Assembly (NCBI GenBank): GCA_016219645.1
Contig: JACRLR010000007.1
Coordinates: forward strand, 124,001-188,000
Origin: Nitrospirota bacterium
Lineage (GTDB): Bacteria > Nitrospirota > Nitrospiria > Nitrospirales > Nitrospiraceae
Length of the DNA stretch: 64,000 bases
Direction: 5' to 3'
Numbering within the stretch: the stretch's first letter is position 1; every line of letters begins with the position of its first letter. The position numbers were made by a program, and so were the translations under genes. Positions 9,402-20,391 of the stretch are shown here, in pieces. The notes under the pieces were generated by a model. That model made no database searches. It saw only the letters and a program-made list of their open reading frames with translations, and was not told the origin of the DNA.

Positions 9402-10066
9402 CCCATCACCCGCTGTTCCGGCAACAATCGACCCTGTGACAATGTGAGCACCCGCCGATTGACTTGCGCCATAACCAGGGGGTCATGCGTCGCCACCACG
9501 ACCGTCGTACCGCGAGCATTAATGAGTTTAAACAGTTCGATAATCTCGGACGTCAGGGCCGGGTCTAAGTTTCCGGTCGGTTCATCTGCCAATAGGACGA
9601 CGGGGCCGTTCACAATCGCGCGCGCGATACACACACGCTGCTGCTCCCCGGTCGAGAGGCCTGCGGGAAGTTGATCTCGTTTGTGCTCGACACCGACCGC
9701 TCGTAACGCCTCCGTCACTTTCCGACGAATGTCGGCAGGAGAAGTGCCTTGCACCAGCAATGGCAGCGCCACATTGTCGAAGACGGGCTTCTTCGGCAAC
9801 AGTCGAAAATCTTGAAACACTGTTCCCACTTTGCGGCGCAGATAGGGAATGTCTGACGGCTTGAGCGTCGTCACGTTTTTTTGCTGGACGAAAATCTGAC
9901 CCTCATCGGGCCGTTCGGCCCCGATGAGCATCCGCAACAGCGTTGATTTGCCTGCCCCACTAGGTCCCATGAGGAGGACAAATTCCCCCTTGCCGATTTC
10001 GAAGGTGACGTCCGAAAGCGCCAGCCGCTGATCATATCGCTTCGACACGTGAATCAGTTGGATCAT
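9398..10066 (-). CDS. ftsE: Cell division ATP-binding protein FtsE
   Basis: ABC ATPase of FtsEX, 222 residues from MIQLIHVSKRY. Seen: Walker A GPSGAGKST, Q-loop GTVFQDFRLLP (characteristic of FtsE), signature LSTGEQQR (the usual LSGGEQQR with Gly replaced by Thr), Walker B VVLLADEPTGNLDP and the H-loop VVATHD. An in-frame upstream extension to 10126 overlaps yraN and lacks similarity, so it was rejected. It lies 7 bp after yraN. Confidence 0.95.
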   Translation of the reverse strand: MIQLIHVSKRYDQRLALSDVTFEIGKGEFVLLMGPSGAGKSTLLRMLIGAERPDEGQIFVQQKNVTTLKPSDIPYLRRKVGTVFQDFRLLPKKPVFDNVALPLLVQGTSPADIRRKVTEALRAVGVEHKRDQLPAGLSTGEQQRVCIARAIVNGPVVLLADEPTGNLDPALTSEIIELFKLINARGTTVVVATHDPLVMAQVNRRVLTLSQGRLLPEQRVMG

Positions 10067-10073
10067 CGTCGCA

Positions 10074-10466
10074 TTACCAACGGAGGTCCTCTCCGGACAC
10101 TTCGAATGCATTCTGAATGTGTTCAATCTGCGCGGGGCCGGTGCCCACTCCTTGTAACAGGACGACGTCGAATCTGCACAGTCGATCTTTGATGTGGTGG
10201 CGGGCCAGATACAGAGCCGCTAACTGGATCAATTTCTCCTGCTTCCGTTGATGCACAGCGTAGATGGCTCCGCCGAATGCGCCGGTCCGACGCGCCTTTA
10301 CCTCGACGAAGACCAGCACGCGGCCGTCCTCCGCCACCAAATCCAACTCCCCCAATGGTGAACGCAGGTTGCGTGCCACAATCCGGTACCCCTTGTGCCG
10401 CAAATATTGTTCCGCTGCCGACTCCCCTTCTTGCCCAAAACTCCTCCTGGAATCAAGGCTGGTCAC
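10074..10466 (-). CDS. yraN: YraN/UPF0102 family endonuclease-like protein
   Basis: Small protein (130 residues) of the UPF0102 family with a PD-(D/E)XK nuclease-like core: GELDLVAEDG, VLVFVEVKARR and the preceding GYRIVARNLR. Members are often encoded next to rnhB, as here, where the start overlaps the rnhB stop by 4 bp (ATGA). Biological role is poorly defined; a link to DNA processing or recombination has been proposed for the family. Confidence 0.92.
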   Translation of the reverse strand: MTSLDSRRSFGQEGESAAEQYLRHKGYRIVARNLRSPLGELDLVAEDGRVLVFVEVKARRTGAFGGAIYAVHQRKQEKLIQLAALYLARHHIKDRLCRFDVVLLQGVGTGPAQIEHIQNAFEVSGEDLRW

Positions 10467-11134
10467 TGACCGGTCCTTGGCAATTCGCCTACCTCAGTCT
10501 GCGCAGGAAACCGCATGCGCTCATGCCCACGTAGGAGTTGTGCAACTGGAGCGAACGACCGTCGATGAATCGCGCAGGGACCATGTTGAGCGAGTCGTTG
10601 CAAATGCTCTACAGTCCCATACCCTTTATGGGAAAGAAAATTATAAACGGGATAGGTCTGATGGTACACCGCCATCATGCGGTCACGCGTCACTTTGGCC
10701 ACAATCGACGCTGCAGCAATGGACACCGACAGGGTATCACCCTTTATGATCGAGCGTGAGGGAATGGCAAGATTCGGCAATTCCACGGCATCGATGAGGA
10801 GGCAGTCCGCCGGAGCAGTGAGTGACGCCAGGGCGCGAGACATGGCGAGGCGAGTCGCTTCCAAAATATTGAGGCGGTCGATCTCCTGCTCGGTGGCAAC
10901 CCCTACAGCAACCGCTTGAGCCCGCTGCATAATCACGTCGTACAGTCGGGTCCGCTCAGGCTCGGAGACTTGTTTGGAATCGTCGACACCGTCCAGGCGG
11001 CAGCGAGTGGGCAAGATTACCGCTGCCGCGACGACAGGACCGGCCAGAGGGCCCCGTCCTGCTTCATCAAGGCCGGCGATACGGCGATAGCCGCGCCGTC
11101 TGGCTTCCAACTCAAATTCGTCGGTAGGTCCCAC
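10463..11134 (-). CDS. rnhB: Ribonuclease HII
   Basis: Cleaves RNA in RNA-DNA hybrids and at single ribonucleotides in DNA. Seen: GLDEAGRGPLAGPVVAAAV, carrying the first acidic residues, DDSKQ, VEIDRLN-like EQEIDRLNILEATRLAM, LIDA, KGDTLSVSIAAASIVAKVTRDRMM and the terminal YGTVEHLQ region. The GTG at 11134 was chosen because GCGGGG lies upstream and similarity begins close after it; a TTG at 11185 would add 17 residues. Confidence 0.93.
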   Translation of the reverse strand: MGPTDEFELEARRRGYRRIAGLDEAGRGPLAGPVVAAAVILPTRCRLDGVDDSKQVSEPERTRLYDVIMQRAQAVAVGVATEQEIDRLNILEATRLAMSRALASLTAPADCLLIDAVELPNLAIPSRSIIKGDTLSVSIAAASIVAKVTRDRMMAVYHQTYPVYNFLSHKGYGTVEHLQRLAQHGPCAIHRRSFAPVAQLLRGHERMRFPAQTEVGELPRTGQ

Positions 11135-11203
11135 GATGTGGCCCCGCGATGCGTCCGTAAAAGGGCACCTGACAGTCGTGGTCAATGGAATCGGAAAATG
11201 GGG

Positions 11204-11620
11204 TTAGGGCTTCGAGGCAGCTCCTGCCGGCTCCTCGGCCTTACGGGTAGTCCCCGGCTGCCCTTTGACACTCGCAACGAACTCTCGATCCTCTACCTTG
11301 GCAAACTTGCCCTTCTTCCCTCGGAGATAATAGAGCTTGGCCCGACGCACTTTGCCCTGACGCATGACTTCAACACGCGTGACGATAGGCGAATGGAGAG
11401 GAAAAATCCTTTCTACGCCGACACCGTAGGACACTTTACGCACCGTGAAGGTCTCCGTGTTCAGCAGCCCTTTCCGGGCGATCACCGCACCTTCGAACAC
11501 CTGAATACGCTCCTTTTCTCCTTCGACAACTTTCACATGCACACGAACGGTATCCCCAATCTGAAATTTGGGCACCGACTTTTTCGTAAAAGACTGTTGT
11601 ATGCGTTCCAAACGATTCAT
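11204..11620 (-). CDS. rplS: 50S ribosomal protein L19
   Basis: 138 residues from [10 protein letters not shown]. The core ([58 protein letters not shown]) is classic L19, which sits at the 30S-50S interface. The C-terminus is extended by about 25 residues relative to E. coli ([23 protein letters not shown]). A strong Shine-Dalgarno (GGAGGAGGGG) fixes the start. It lies 4 bp after trmD. Confidence 0.97.
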   Translation of the reverse strand: MNRLERIQQSFTKKSVPKFQIGDTVRVHVKVVEGEKERIQVFEGAVIARKGLLNTETFTVRKVSYGVGVERIFPLHSPIVTRVEVMRQGKVRRAKLYYLRGKKGKFAKVEDREFVASVKGQPGTTRKAEEPAGAASKP

Positions 11621-11624
11621 GCGA

Positions 11625-12407
11625 CTACCCCTCCTCCCCACATCGAACAGGCATGCCTCGCACACCTTCCCGAGTAAGTTCTTCCAATAGTTGTTGATCT
11701 TCGAGACTCAAAACCCGATCCTGCAAAAGATCCGGCCGTCTCTGAAAGGTGCTTCGTAGGGCTTCCTTCCGGCGCCACAGACGAATCGCCTCGTGATGCC
11801 CTGACAGCAATACCTCCGGGACGAGCATTCCTCGAACCTCTGCGGGTCTCGTATAGTGCGGATATTCGAGCAATGCATCGGCAAACGATTCTTCCACGAT
11901 CGATTCCGGATCGCCCAACACGCCCGGAACCAAACGGGCTGCGGCATCGATGAGCAGCAACGCCGGCAACTCACCTCCGGTCAGCACGTAATCTCCGACG
12001 GAAACTTCTTCTGGATGCAGGGCGAGCCGTACCCGTTCATCAACGCCCTCGTAGTGGCCGCAGAGAATGACGATTCGACGTGAGTCGGCTGCCAAATCTT
12101 GTGCATAGGCCTGTGTGAACGGGCGCCCGTGTGGAGACGGATACAACAACCGAACCTGTTCACCAACCTCTGCATAATCGGCTTGAATCTGTTCCACTGC
12201 TCGCAAGATCGGCTCGGCCTTCATGACCATCCCTGCCCCCCCGCCATAGGGCACATCGTCCGCCACCTTGTGACGATCGAGCGTGTAGTCGCGCAAGTTG
12301 CGCACGTGGACGTGCAACAGGCCTCGTTCTTGTGCTCGTTTGAGAATACTCTGGCCAAGCACGGGCGCCACCATGTCGGGAAAGAGCGTCAGAATGTCAC
12401 ACCGCAT
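11625..12407 (-). CDS. trmD: tRNA (guanine-N1-)-methyltransferase TrmD
   Basis: SPOUT methyltransferase that makes m1G37 in tRNAs and prevents +1 frameshifting. 260 residues from [12 protein letters not shown]. Seen: [46 protein letters not shown], the knot residues [34 protein letters not shown] and [12 protein letters not shown]. The start overlaps the rimM stop by 11 bp. Confidence 0.97.
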   Translation of the reverse strand: MRCDILTLFPDMVAPVLGQSILKRAQERGLLHVHVRNLRDYTLDRHKVADDVPYGGGAGMVMKAEPILRAVEQIQADYAEVGEQVRLLYPSPHGRPFTQAYAQDLAADSRRIVILCGHYEGVDERVRLALHPEEVSVGDYVLTGGELPALLLIDAAARLVPGVLGDPESIVEESFADALLEYPHYTRPAEVRGMLVPEVLLSGHHEAIRLWRRKEALRSTFQRRPDLLQDRVLSLEDQQLLEELTREGVRGMPVRCGEEG

Positions 12408-12930
12408 GACAACCCTCAGCCAAGTCCTCAATCCCGCGAACCATCATCTTGCGGCGCGCAAGATCCACCGATGTGATAAAACTTTTTGCCGCCGGAATGA
12501 GGACTTCCTCAGTCCCCTTGCGAACGACGAAGACGCGATTGTCCGGTATCTCCAAAATCGCCTCAATGACACCGACCACTTCCCCCCGCTCATTCTCAGC
12601 CGTCATGCCTATGAGATCGCATTCAAGATAGACGTCCGCGGGCAACGCAGCCGCTGAAGCGCGTGGCACTTGAATCAAGCCGCCGCGCAGCGTCCCGGCT
12701 TCCTCCGGCGTCGACACACCGGCAAAACCCATGATGTAGGCTGAGCCGGCACGCCGCACACGAGTGACCGTCCTGTCGACCATCTGTCCTGTCTGCTCTA
12801 GGATGTGAACCTCCGTGAGGTGATCCAGCCGGCCAGGCACATCGGTCAAGGATCGGACCTTGAACTCACCCCGCACACCAAAGGGGCGCTCGATCCTACC
12901 GATCGTGACCAAATCTTCTTGAGCCTGCAT
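12397..12930 (-). CDS. rimM: Ribosome maturation factor RimM
   Basis: 16S processing factor that binds S19 during 30S assembly, 177 residues. Seen: IGRIERPFGVRGEFKVRSLTD at the N-terminus and the PRC-barrel region YLECDLIGMTAENERGEVVGVIEAILEIPDNRVFVV, followed by EVLIPAAKSFITSVD. A GTG directly upstream (12933) is an alternative start. It lies 6 bp after rpsP in the widespread rpsP-rimM-trmD-rplS order. Confidence 0.96.
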   Translation of the reverse strand: MQAQEDLVTIGRIERPFGVRGEFKVRSLTDVPGRLDHLTEVHILEQTGQMVDRTVTRVRRAGSAYIMGFAGVSTPEEAGTLRGGLIQVPRASAAALPADVYLECDLIGMTAENERGEVVGVIEAILEIPDNRVFVVRKGTEEVLIPAAKSFITSVDLARRKMMVRGIEDLAEGCHAV

Positions 12931-12936
12931 CACGTC

Positions 12937-13221
12937 TTAGGCGCCATTTTTCTTCGCCACTTTTTCCGCTTCGAACTGTTTCCACACACCTGATCTGCGG
13001 AGTAACGTTCGAACGGTGACTGTCGGCTGCGCTCCTTGCCGCAACCAACTCAATACCCGTTCCTGCTTCAGCTCAGGCACACCCTGCTCCTTCAATGGGT
13101 CGAAAATCCCGAGAATTTCCAGGAATCGCCCATCGCGCGGCTTCCGAGAGTCGGCTGCCACAACACGGTAAAGCGGTCGTTTATGTCGTCCTGTCCTCGT
13201 CAATCTCAAATGAACAGCCAC
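12937..13221 (-). CDS. rpsP: 30S ribosomal protein S16
   Basis: 94 residues. The N-terminus MAVHLRLTRTGRHKRPLYRVV and the segment KPRDGRFLEILGIFDPL are diagnostic. First gene of the conserved rpsP-rimM-trmD-rplS set and 50 bp after ffh. An AGGAGGAGAAA-like Shine-Dalgarno lies directly upstream. Confidence 0.98.
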   Translation of the reverse strand: MAVHLRLTRTGRHKRPLYRVVAADSRKPRDGRFLEILGIFDPLKEQGVPELKQERVLSWLRQGAQPTVTVRTLLRRSGVWKQFEAEKVAKKNGA

Positions 13222-13271
13222 TGGATTTCTCCTCCTATGTACAAAATATCCATCATGAACATGCGCAACCC

Positions 13272-14621
13272 TTACCTCGACCGCATGAGTTGGGCAAACT
13301 GCCGGCGCCCTCCCGACCCTGCCGCCATAACCTTGGCGATTTTTCTCGCAGAAAGAAACTGTTTAATCAACCGATTCACCTCTTGCACGTTCGTCCCGCT
13401 TCCACGGGCAATACGCTTTTTTCGGCTTCCATTGATGATCGTATGGTCGCGCCGCTCCCGCAACGTCATGGAGTCGATTATCGCCGCGACTCGGTTCATC
13501 TCTCGCTCCGCGACCTGTCCTTCCATCGCTCCCTTGAGCTTCTGACCGCCCGGCAGCATCCCTAATATCTGATCGAGCGAACCCAGGCGATTCACCTGGC
13601 CCAATTGCGCACGGAAATCTTCCAACGTGAGCGCGCTGCCGGTTAGACGCTTCTGCGCTTCCTCCACCTGTTCGCGTGTAAAGGTCTCTTGGGCCTTTTC
13701 GATCAAGGAGAGCACGTCGCCCATTCCAAGAATGCGCGAGGCCATCCGATCGGGGTGGAATAATTCAAGCGCATCAAGCTTTTCACCCACGCCGAGGAAC
13801 TTGATCGGCCGGCCGGTCACTGCCCGGATCGATAACACCGCCCCGCCTCGGGCATCGCCTTCAACCTTGGTCAGTATGACGCCGGTCAGGCCAATACGTT
13901 GTTCGAACTGGCTCGCCATGGCGACGGCATCTTGGCCTGTCATGGCATCCGCCACCAAGAGCACTTCATGCGGGTGCACAGCGGCTTTCACCGCGACCAA
14001 CTCCCCCATCAACCCATCATCGATATGGAGACGCCCCCCAGTATCGAGCACGACGAGATCGTACCCCTGATCCCGTCCCCGCTCCACGCCCGCCTGACAG
14101 ATACGCACGACATCCGTCTGGGAAGCCTGGACGTGATCGACTCGATGCACGTCGATCTGAAGATCGCGTCCCAGACTCGCCAACTGATCGCCGGCTGCGG
14201 GGCGACGAGGGTCTGCCGCGACGAGAAGCACCCGTTTTCCTTGAGTCTTGAAGTATCGTCCGAGCTTGCCGCAGCTTGTCGTCTTTCCTGCGCCCTGGAG
14301 GCCCACCATCATAATGATGGTGGGGGGATTCGAGGCCAGCGCCAAACCGGCTTTCTCACGGCCCATCATCTCCCGCAGCTCTTCCCACACAACCTTCACG
14401 ACCTGATGACCAGGAGTCAAGCTGCGGAGGACCTCCTGACCGATTGCCTTTTCGCGGACTCTCTCGATGAAGTCCTTGACGATCTTGAAGTTGACATCGG
14501 CCTCGAGCAACGCGAGGCGGACTTCTTTCAGCGCTTCGGCGATGTTCTGTTCAGTCAGAACCCCAGAGCCGCGTAGCTTCTTAAAAATATTCTCGAATTT
14601 TTCGCTCAGCGAATCCAGCAT
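13272..14621 (-). CDS. ffh: Signal recognition particle protein Ffh (SRP54)
   Basis: GTPase that binds signal peptides and 4.5S RNA and targets nascent membrane proteins to FtsY. 449 residues: N domain (1-85), G domain with G1 GLQGAGKTTSCGKL, G2 DPRRPAAGDQL, G3 DTGGRL and G4 TKVEGDARGG, then the M domain (about 300-449) with GSGTNVQEVNRLIKQF. The C-terminus is shorter in Met and Gly than in E. coli Ffh. A probable promoter lies 83-112 bp upstream. Confidence 0.97.
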   Translation of the reverse strand: MLDSLSEKFENIFKKLRGSGVLTEQNIAEALKEVRLALLEADVNFKIVKDFIERVREKAIGQEVLRSLTPGHQVVKVVWEELREMMGREKAGLALASNPPTIIMMVGLQGAGKTTSCGKLGRYFKTQGKRVLLVAADPRRPAAGDQLASLGRDLQIDVHRVDHVQASQTDVVRICQAGVERGRDQGYDLVVLDTGGRLHIDDGLMGELVAVKAAVHPHEVLLVADAMTGQDAVAMASQFEQRIGLTGVILTKVEGDARGGAVLSIRAVTGRPIKFLGVGEKLDALELFHPDRMASRILGMGDVLSLIEKAQETFTREQVEEAQKRLTGSALTLEDFRAQLGQVNRLGSLDQILGMLPGGQKLKGAMEGQVAEREMNRVAAIIDSMTLRERRDHTIINGSRKKRIARGSGTNVQEVNRLIKQFLSARKIAKVMAAGSGGRRQFAQLMRSR

Positions 14622-14703
14622 AGCGCCACAAAGAAAAAGGCAATCGAAGCCTTAATCCAAAATCTCCGATCACCTCGAAAAATCTAGCAAAAGACCACTG
14701 GGG

Positions 14704-14733
14704 AGTCTAGAGGATGCAGAAGGTTGAAGTCAA
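14704..14733 (-). promoter_or_regulatory. Putative sigma-70 promoter for the ffh operon
   Basis: The minus strand reads TTGACT, 18 bp, TAGACT. It points into ffh with a leader of about 75 nt and lies back to back with the plus-strand promoter at 14754-14782. Confidence 0.5.
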
Positions 14734-14753
14734 GGGACGGAACATACATTTCA

Positions 14754-14782
14754 TTGACATGTCCCAGGCCTTTCGCTATGGT
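14754..14782 (+). promoter_or_regulatory. Putative sigma-70 promoter for the DUF4321 gene
   Basis: TTGACA, a 17-bp spacer and TATGGT. The predicted start is about 44 nt upstream of the GTG at 14833. This is the best match to the sigma-70 consensus noticed in the window. Confidence 0.6.
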
Positions 14783-14832
14783 CCAGCGAGAGATCCGTAA
14801 AACCATCGATACGAAATTGTAAGGCAGATACC

Positions 14833-15093
14833 GTGAGAAAATCATACGGGGTTCTGATCATTTTTGTGCTCATCGGTGGGTTATTAGGCGGAGTACTGGG
14901 GGAGATTCTCAGGATCATGGCCCCCCACGGCACTATTCAGTCGATCTTTGCCACCAATTTTACCCTCGGCATCACCGAGCCGTTGACCATTGATCTCGTT
15001 CTCATCAAGCTCACCCTCGGCTTCGCTCTAAAAATTAATCTCCTTAGCCTGCTCGGAATGTTCCTTGGCATCTATCTGTACAAGAACATCTGA
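14833..15093 (+). CDS. DUF4321-type small membrane protein
   Basis: 86 residues starting at GTG. Two membrane segments: about 6-26 (VLIIFVLIGGLLGGVLGEIL) and about 63-84 (near the C-terminal LLGMFLGIYLYKNI). The spacing and the Gly-rich first segment followed by a short loop and a long hydrophobic C-terminus match DUF4321 proteins of Firmicutes and other phyla, of unknown function. It has its own promoter and is convergent with uvrB. Confidence 0.75.
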   Translation: MRKSYGVLIIFVLIGGLLGGVLGEILRIMAPHGTIQSIFATNFTLGITEPLTIDLVLIKLTLGFALKINLLSLLGMFLGIYLYKNI

Positions 15094-15112
15094 CACGCTA
15101 ACCTAAGAAGAC

Positions 15113-15192
15113 GGTTATTTGGTTCGTTTGGTTCATTCGGTTAGTTCCGTTCAACCAAAAACCAGATAAACCAAATCAACCAAACAAACCAG
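15113..15192. repeat. Hairpin of degenerate TTTGGTT units (S1)
   Basis: The left arm is a run of 6-9 nt variants of TTTGGTT (plus strand), and the right arm carries the complementary AACCAAA variants, so the element folds into a long imperfect hairpin. It sits between convergent genes and starts 2 bp past the uvrB stop. It may act as a bidirectional terminator. Confidence 0.7.
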
Positions 15193-15193
15193 G

Positions 15194-17197
<2,004 letters not shown>

Positions 17198-17288
17198 GGG
17201 ACGACCTTTCGGCCGTTATCTTACCATCGAACGCAACACTGCTGCATAACAGAGGGGGCGCACATCAGACACCGACAACCCACGACAC

Positions 17289-17317
17289 ACCACCGGCCCC
17301 CTTCGGGGTCCGGTGGT
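17289..17317. terminator. Hairpin between uvrB and the DEAD-box helicase
   Basis: ACCACCGGCCCC pairs with GGGGTCCGGTGGT, with one bulged base and a CTTC loop. It lies 13 bp past the helicase stop on the minus strand. No T-tract follows on that strand, so it is a candidate intrinsic terminator only on the strength of the stem. Confidence 0.45.
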
Positions 17318-17329
17318 AGAGTAATTTCT

Positions 17330-18664
17330 TTAGTATCGTGAGTACCTGGGACGACCGGTCGAGGTCCCCGTTCGGTGAGCCGGTTTCTGGGTTTCACCCT
17401 CGCGGAATCGCCGACCGGATGGATCTGCGCTTCGGCGGAGCCGTTGGCGAGGGGCCTGCCGTTCGCTGACCTGCATGGGGGCTGGCGACGGCAACGCCAC
17501 CAAAACCGGAAGAGCGAGCTTCTTCGTTTCGATGCTTAATTGCCTCACCATTCGCAGATACTCACGCTCTTCGGACTGAGATAAAATCAAAAACGTCGCT
17601 CCATCCTTTTCCGCTCGACCAGTCCGTCCGGTCCGGTGCACATACGAATTCGGATTCGTCGGCAATTCATAGTGAATCACCTGAGCGACGTCCTGAATGT
17701 CGAGGCCTCTGGCCGCCACATCAGTTGCCACGAGGGAACGGAGACGACCGGCGCGAAACGCCCCCAGTGTCCGTTCTCGCTGGGCTTGGCTATGATTACC
17801 AGTCAACGCACCAACCGAAGCCGACTCTCCTCCCAAATGGGAGGCTAAGCGTCGCACCTTATACTTTTGATCACAAAACACCATCGACCGTTCGCCGCCA
17901 GTCACAGCCTGAAGCAGCGTATGCACAAGTTGCGTACGCGCATGATCTCCCGGCACAACGTAGTAGGCATGCACGATGGTCGTCGGAGTACTGATCCCCG
18001 GGTCGACGGAAATACGCGCGGGATCGCGCTGCATAGTCTGCGCAAGCGTCTGAATATCCCTCGAAAATGTCGCGGAAAACAGGAGGGTCTGGCGTTCAGT
18101 TGGAAGGAGACGAATGATCCGTTGAATATCGCGTAAGAATCCTCGGTCCAACATCTGATCGGCTTCATCCATAACCAAAAACGTCACCGCCCCCAGCTTT
18201 AAGTGACCGGACCCGGCCAAGTCGAGCAACCGACCTGGCGTACCGACTACCACGAGAGGAGGTCGTTGCAATGCACGGTAATGACGTTCAATCGGCGTCC
18301 CACCGTACACAGACAAAGAAGTTACGGACAGTGGAGCATACTTGCGTAGCTCCATTTCGATTTGGAGCGCCAATTCCCGCGTAGGCGCCAATACCAAAAA
18401 CTTCGGGCCTCGGGAATGACTCGGTCCGGACTTTGAATAGGGGCCCGTAGGTGCAGCAACTTCCCCTCGCATAACCTGTTCAATAATCGGCAGCAGAAAC
18501 GCCAGTGTTTTCCCACTCCCGGTTTTGGCTTGCGCCATGATGTCACGGCCTTTCACTGCCAACGGAATGGCAGCCTGTTGCACCGGCGTGGGCGTCACCA
18601 GACCCGCCTGTGCCAGGCGCTGGAGAAGGGGTTGAGGCAAATTCATCTCAGCAAACGTAGACAT
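17330..18664 (-). CDS. DEAD-box RNA helicase
   Basis: 444 residues from MSTFAEMNLPQPLLQRL, with the Shine-Dalgarno AAGGAG 8 bp upstream. Motifs in order: Q motif TPVQQAAIPLAVKGRD, motif I AKTGSGKT, Ia PTRELALQ, II MDEADQML (DEAD), III SATF, IV/V VATDVAARGLDIQDVAQVIHYELP and VI HRTGRTGR. The C-terminal tail (about 385-444) is basic and Arg-rich (RQRLRRSADPSGRR), as in RhlE/CsdA-type helicases that act on structured RNA and ribosome precursors. The RRM gene lies upstream on the same strand, separated by a terminator. Confidence 0.94.
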   Translation of the reverse strand: MSTFAEMNLPQPLLQRLAQAGLVTPTPVQQAAIPLAVKGRDIMAQAKTGSGKTLAFLLPIIEQVMRGEVAAPTGPYSKSGPSHSRGPKFLVLAPTRELALQIEMELRKYAPLSVTSLSVYGGTPIERHYRALQRPPLVVVGTPGRLLDLAGSGHLKLGAVTFLVMDEADQMLDRGFLRDIQRIIRLLPTERQTLLFSATFSRDIQTLAQTMQRDPARISVDPGISTPTTIVHAYYVVPGDHARTQLVHTLLQAVTGGERSMVFCDQKYKVRRLASHLGGESASVGALTGNHSQAQRERTLGAFRAGRLRSLVATDVAARGLDIQDVAQVIHYELPTNPNSYVHRTGRTGRAEKDGATFLILSQSEEREYLRMVRQLSIETKKLALPVLVALPSPAPMQVSERQAPRQRLRRSADPSGRRFREGETQKPAHRTGTSTGRPRYSRY

Positions 18665-18754
18665 AAAACTCCTTGTTAATGGACATACTTCCTGGAACTG
18701 CACGGTCCGGCCCTGCGAGGAGCCGAGAAACGCATCGAAGTGATGGGCAATGCT

Positions 18755-18794
18755 AGGAAGGGAAAATAGCGGGGCTGCCGGATGGGCAGCCCCG
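18755..18794 (-). terminator. Intrinsic terminator after the RRM gene
   Basis: A perfect 10-bp stem (CGGGGCTGCC with its complement, 18770-18794) with a 5-nt loop is followed on the minus strand by CTATTTTCCC. It lies 22 bp past the RRM stop. Confidence 0.8.
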
Positions 18795-18816
18795 ACGTGT
18801 GAATACTCGTTGTGGT

Positions 18817-19119
18817 TTAATACCGGTCGCCACCACCACGGCCACCGCGGCCGCCTCCGCCAGTGCGTGGTTCCTGAGGCCGTGCTTCGTTGACGGTCAA
18901 TGTGCGCCCGCCTAACTCAGTGCCGTTTAACGCAGTAATTGCTGCCTGGGCTTCTGCATCCGAGGACATTTCCACGAATCCAAACCCTCGCGACTGGCCG
19001 GTGAATTTGTCTGTAATAATCCTGGATGATGTCACTGCTCCATGCGCAGCAAACAAGGCACTCAGTTCCTGCTCAGTTGTGGAATACGGCAAACCGCCGA
19101 CATAGATCTTCGAACCCAT
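18817..19119 (-). CDS. RNA-binding protein with one RRM domain
   Basis: 100 residues. RNP2 is IYVGGLPY (residues 4-11), RNP1 is SRGFGFVEM (about 43-51), and the tail is Gly/Arg-rich (GGGGRGGRGGGDRY). This is the layout of bacterial and cyanobacterial Rbp proteins, often cold-induced. The start is fixed by GGAGGAG 7 bp upstream. Placement next to a DEAD-box helicase suggests an RNA-structure or cold-adaptation pair, which is inference. Confidence 0.93.
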   Translation of the reverse strand: MGSKIYVGGLPYSTTEQELSALFAAHGAVTSSRIITDKFTGQSRGFGFVEMSSDAEAQAAITALNGTELGGRTLTVNEARPQEPRTGGGGRGGRGGGDRY

Positions 19120-19566
19120 TGGGCTCCTCCTTTGAAAATGTATGTTGTCTTGGACTCGAGAACCACGTAAGGAAGGAATGGGCCGAAGACGCACACACCA
19201 TAGCGGCTCAAGGCTGGCTTCCGATCAAATTCCCGGGCAGAACCAAAACAACATCCGACTTAGGCCTTGTCACTCTCTTGTGGTATCACCACCAAGCCTA
19301 TCGCGATGACACAGGATGTACTGTACTCTTTAGCATCTTCAAATGCAAGTGATAACATGAGAATAATATATTACGTCCATCCCGCTTAGGACCGATTGCC
19401 CTGATTGCGGCTAACAGGATCCTGTTTGGGTTCTGGACAGTTCGTCTCTAATTCAGGAGGCCAGTTTGGATGCTAGTACGCCCTCCTGCCCTGCAGTATA
19501 ATCCCCCCTATGCCGATTCCCTCCTCCTGCCCGCGACCAAGCCCGCCAGGACGGGCCTCACACATC
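19120..19566. other. Intergenic stretch without recognised gene
   Basis: Divergent spacer between the RRM gene and the 19567 gene. It probably holds the RRM promoter and possibly a cold-shock-like leader, but I saw no convincing promoter pair, RNA gene or repeat in it. Confidence 0.5.
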
Positions 19567-20127
19567 ATGTTACTGGGCCATGTGTCTTGGTTTTTTCTCC
19601 TCACAGGTCTCGTCATGGGAATCGGCAGTTTCATGATGGCACAGGAGTCTGGTCATGCCGCGGCCCCAACAGCACTTATTGGAGCATCCATGGCTGTCCT
19701 CGCGATGTTCCAAGATGCAGATGTGCTTCCGCCTGAAGGCACTCCCGAGTCGAATCACATCATCAAATCAGTCATCCAATTTCAATCGGTGTTTACCAGA
19801 GGCAGCGATCCGGACGTGCAGGCTTTTCTGCGTAACGCGCTTGCGGCACAGAGGGGCAGCCATGCGCAGGAAGCCCTGTCGCAATTCCGTTCGACAGGTT
19901 GGACGTCGAACGTCCTTGAAGCTCTGAGTGATCAGTGGAATGCCGCGACAACCGATCAGCGAGAGAAGTTGGCGCCCGGGTTTCGCCAGTTCAATATCAG
20001 CCTGGAAGATTTCAATTCGTTGATGGAACTCGTCGCGAAAACACGTGTCAGCTTAGACCTACGGGGGCAGAACATCCACCAGGTCTTTGCGCAACGGCGG
20101 CGGGAGATGCCGGGCGGCACGCAATAA
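19567..20127 (+). CDS. Hypothetical protein with an N-terminal membrane segment
   Basis: 186 residues from MLLGHVSWFF. One or two hydrophobic segments (about 5-25 and 33-46) precede a soluble, mostly helical region (60-186) without recognisable motifs. An in-frame ATG at 19510 would add 19 Pro/Ser-rich residues and is less likely. It is followed after 16 bp by the RAM-domain gene and may be cotranscribed with it. I do not recognise the family. Confidence 0.65.
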   Translation: MLLGHVSWFFLLTGLVMGIGSFMMAQESGHAAAPTALIGASMAVLAMFQDADVLPPEGTPESNHIIKSVIQFQSVFTRGSDPDVQAFLRNALAAQRGSHAQEALSQFRSTGWTSNVLEALSDQWNAATTDQREKLAPGFRQFNISLEDFNSLMELVAKTRVSLDLRGQNIHQVFAQRRREMPGGTQ

Positions 20128-20143
20128 CAACAGGGAGGGCATA

Positions 20144-20380
20144 ATGGCAACAAAAGCTTATATTCTTATCAAAGTCAAAGCGGGGCGAACAAAGGATGTG
20201 CTGCAATCCCTCAAACGTCTTGCCGGGATCGAACAGGCTCACTCTTGTTTCGGACGGCCCGACATTATCCTTTTCATCAATGTCGCAGACGAACGAGCCC
20301 TCTCCGATGTGGTGATCACAAAGATTCACCAAATTGAAGGGGTCGAAGAGACAGATACGCATATCGTCGCCGATACTTAG
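20144..20380 (+). CDS. Stand-alone Lrp/AsnC ligand-binding (RAM) domain protein
   Basis: 78 residues from MATKAYILIKVKAGRTKDVLQ, preceded by GGGAGGG. The whole protein is one alpha-beta sandwich RAM domain (AYILIKVKAG, DIILFINVADERALSDVVITKIHQIEGVEETDTHIV) without the DNA-binding helix-turn-helix of Lrp. Such small proteins assemble as oligomers that bind amino acids or other small ligands; the ligand here is unknown. Confidence 0.88.
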   Translation: MATKAYILIKVKAGRTKDVLQSLKRLAGIEQAHSCFGRPDIILFINVADERALSDVVITKIHQIEGVEETDTHIVADT

Positions 20381-20391
20381 CTCAAGAATGC

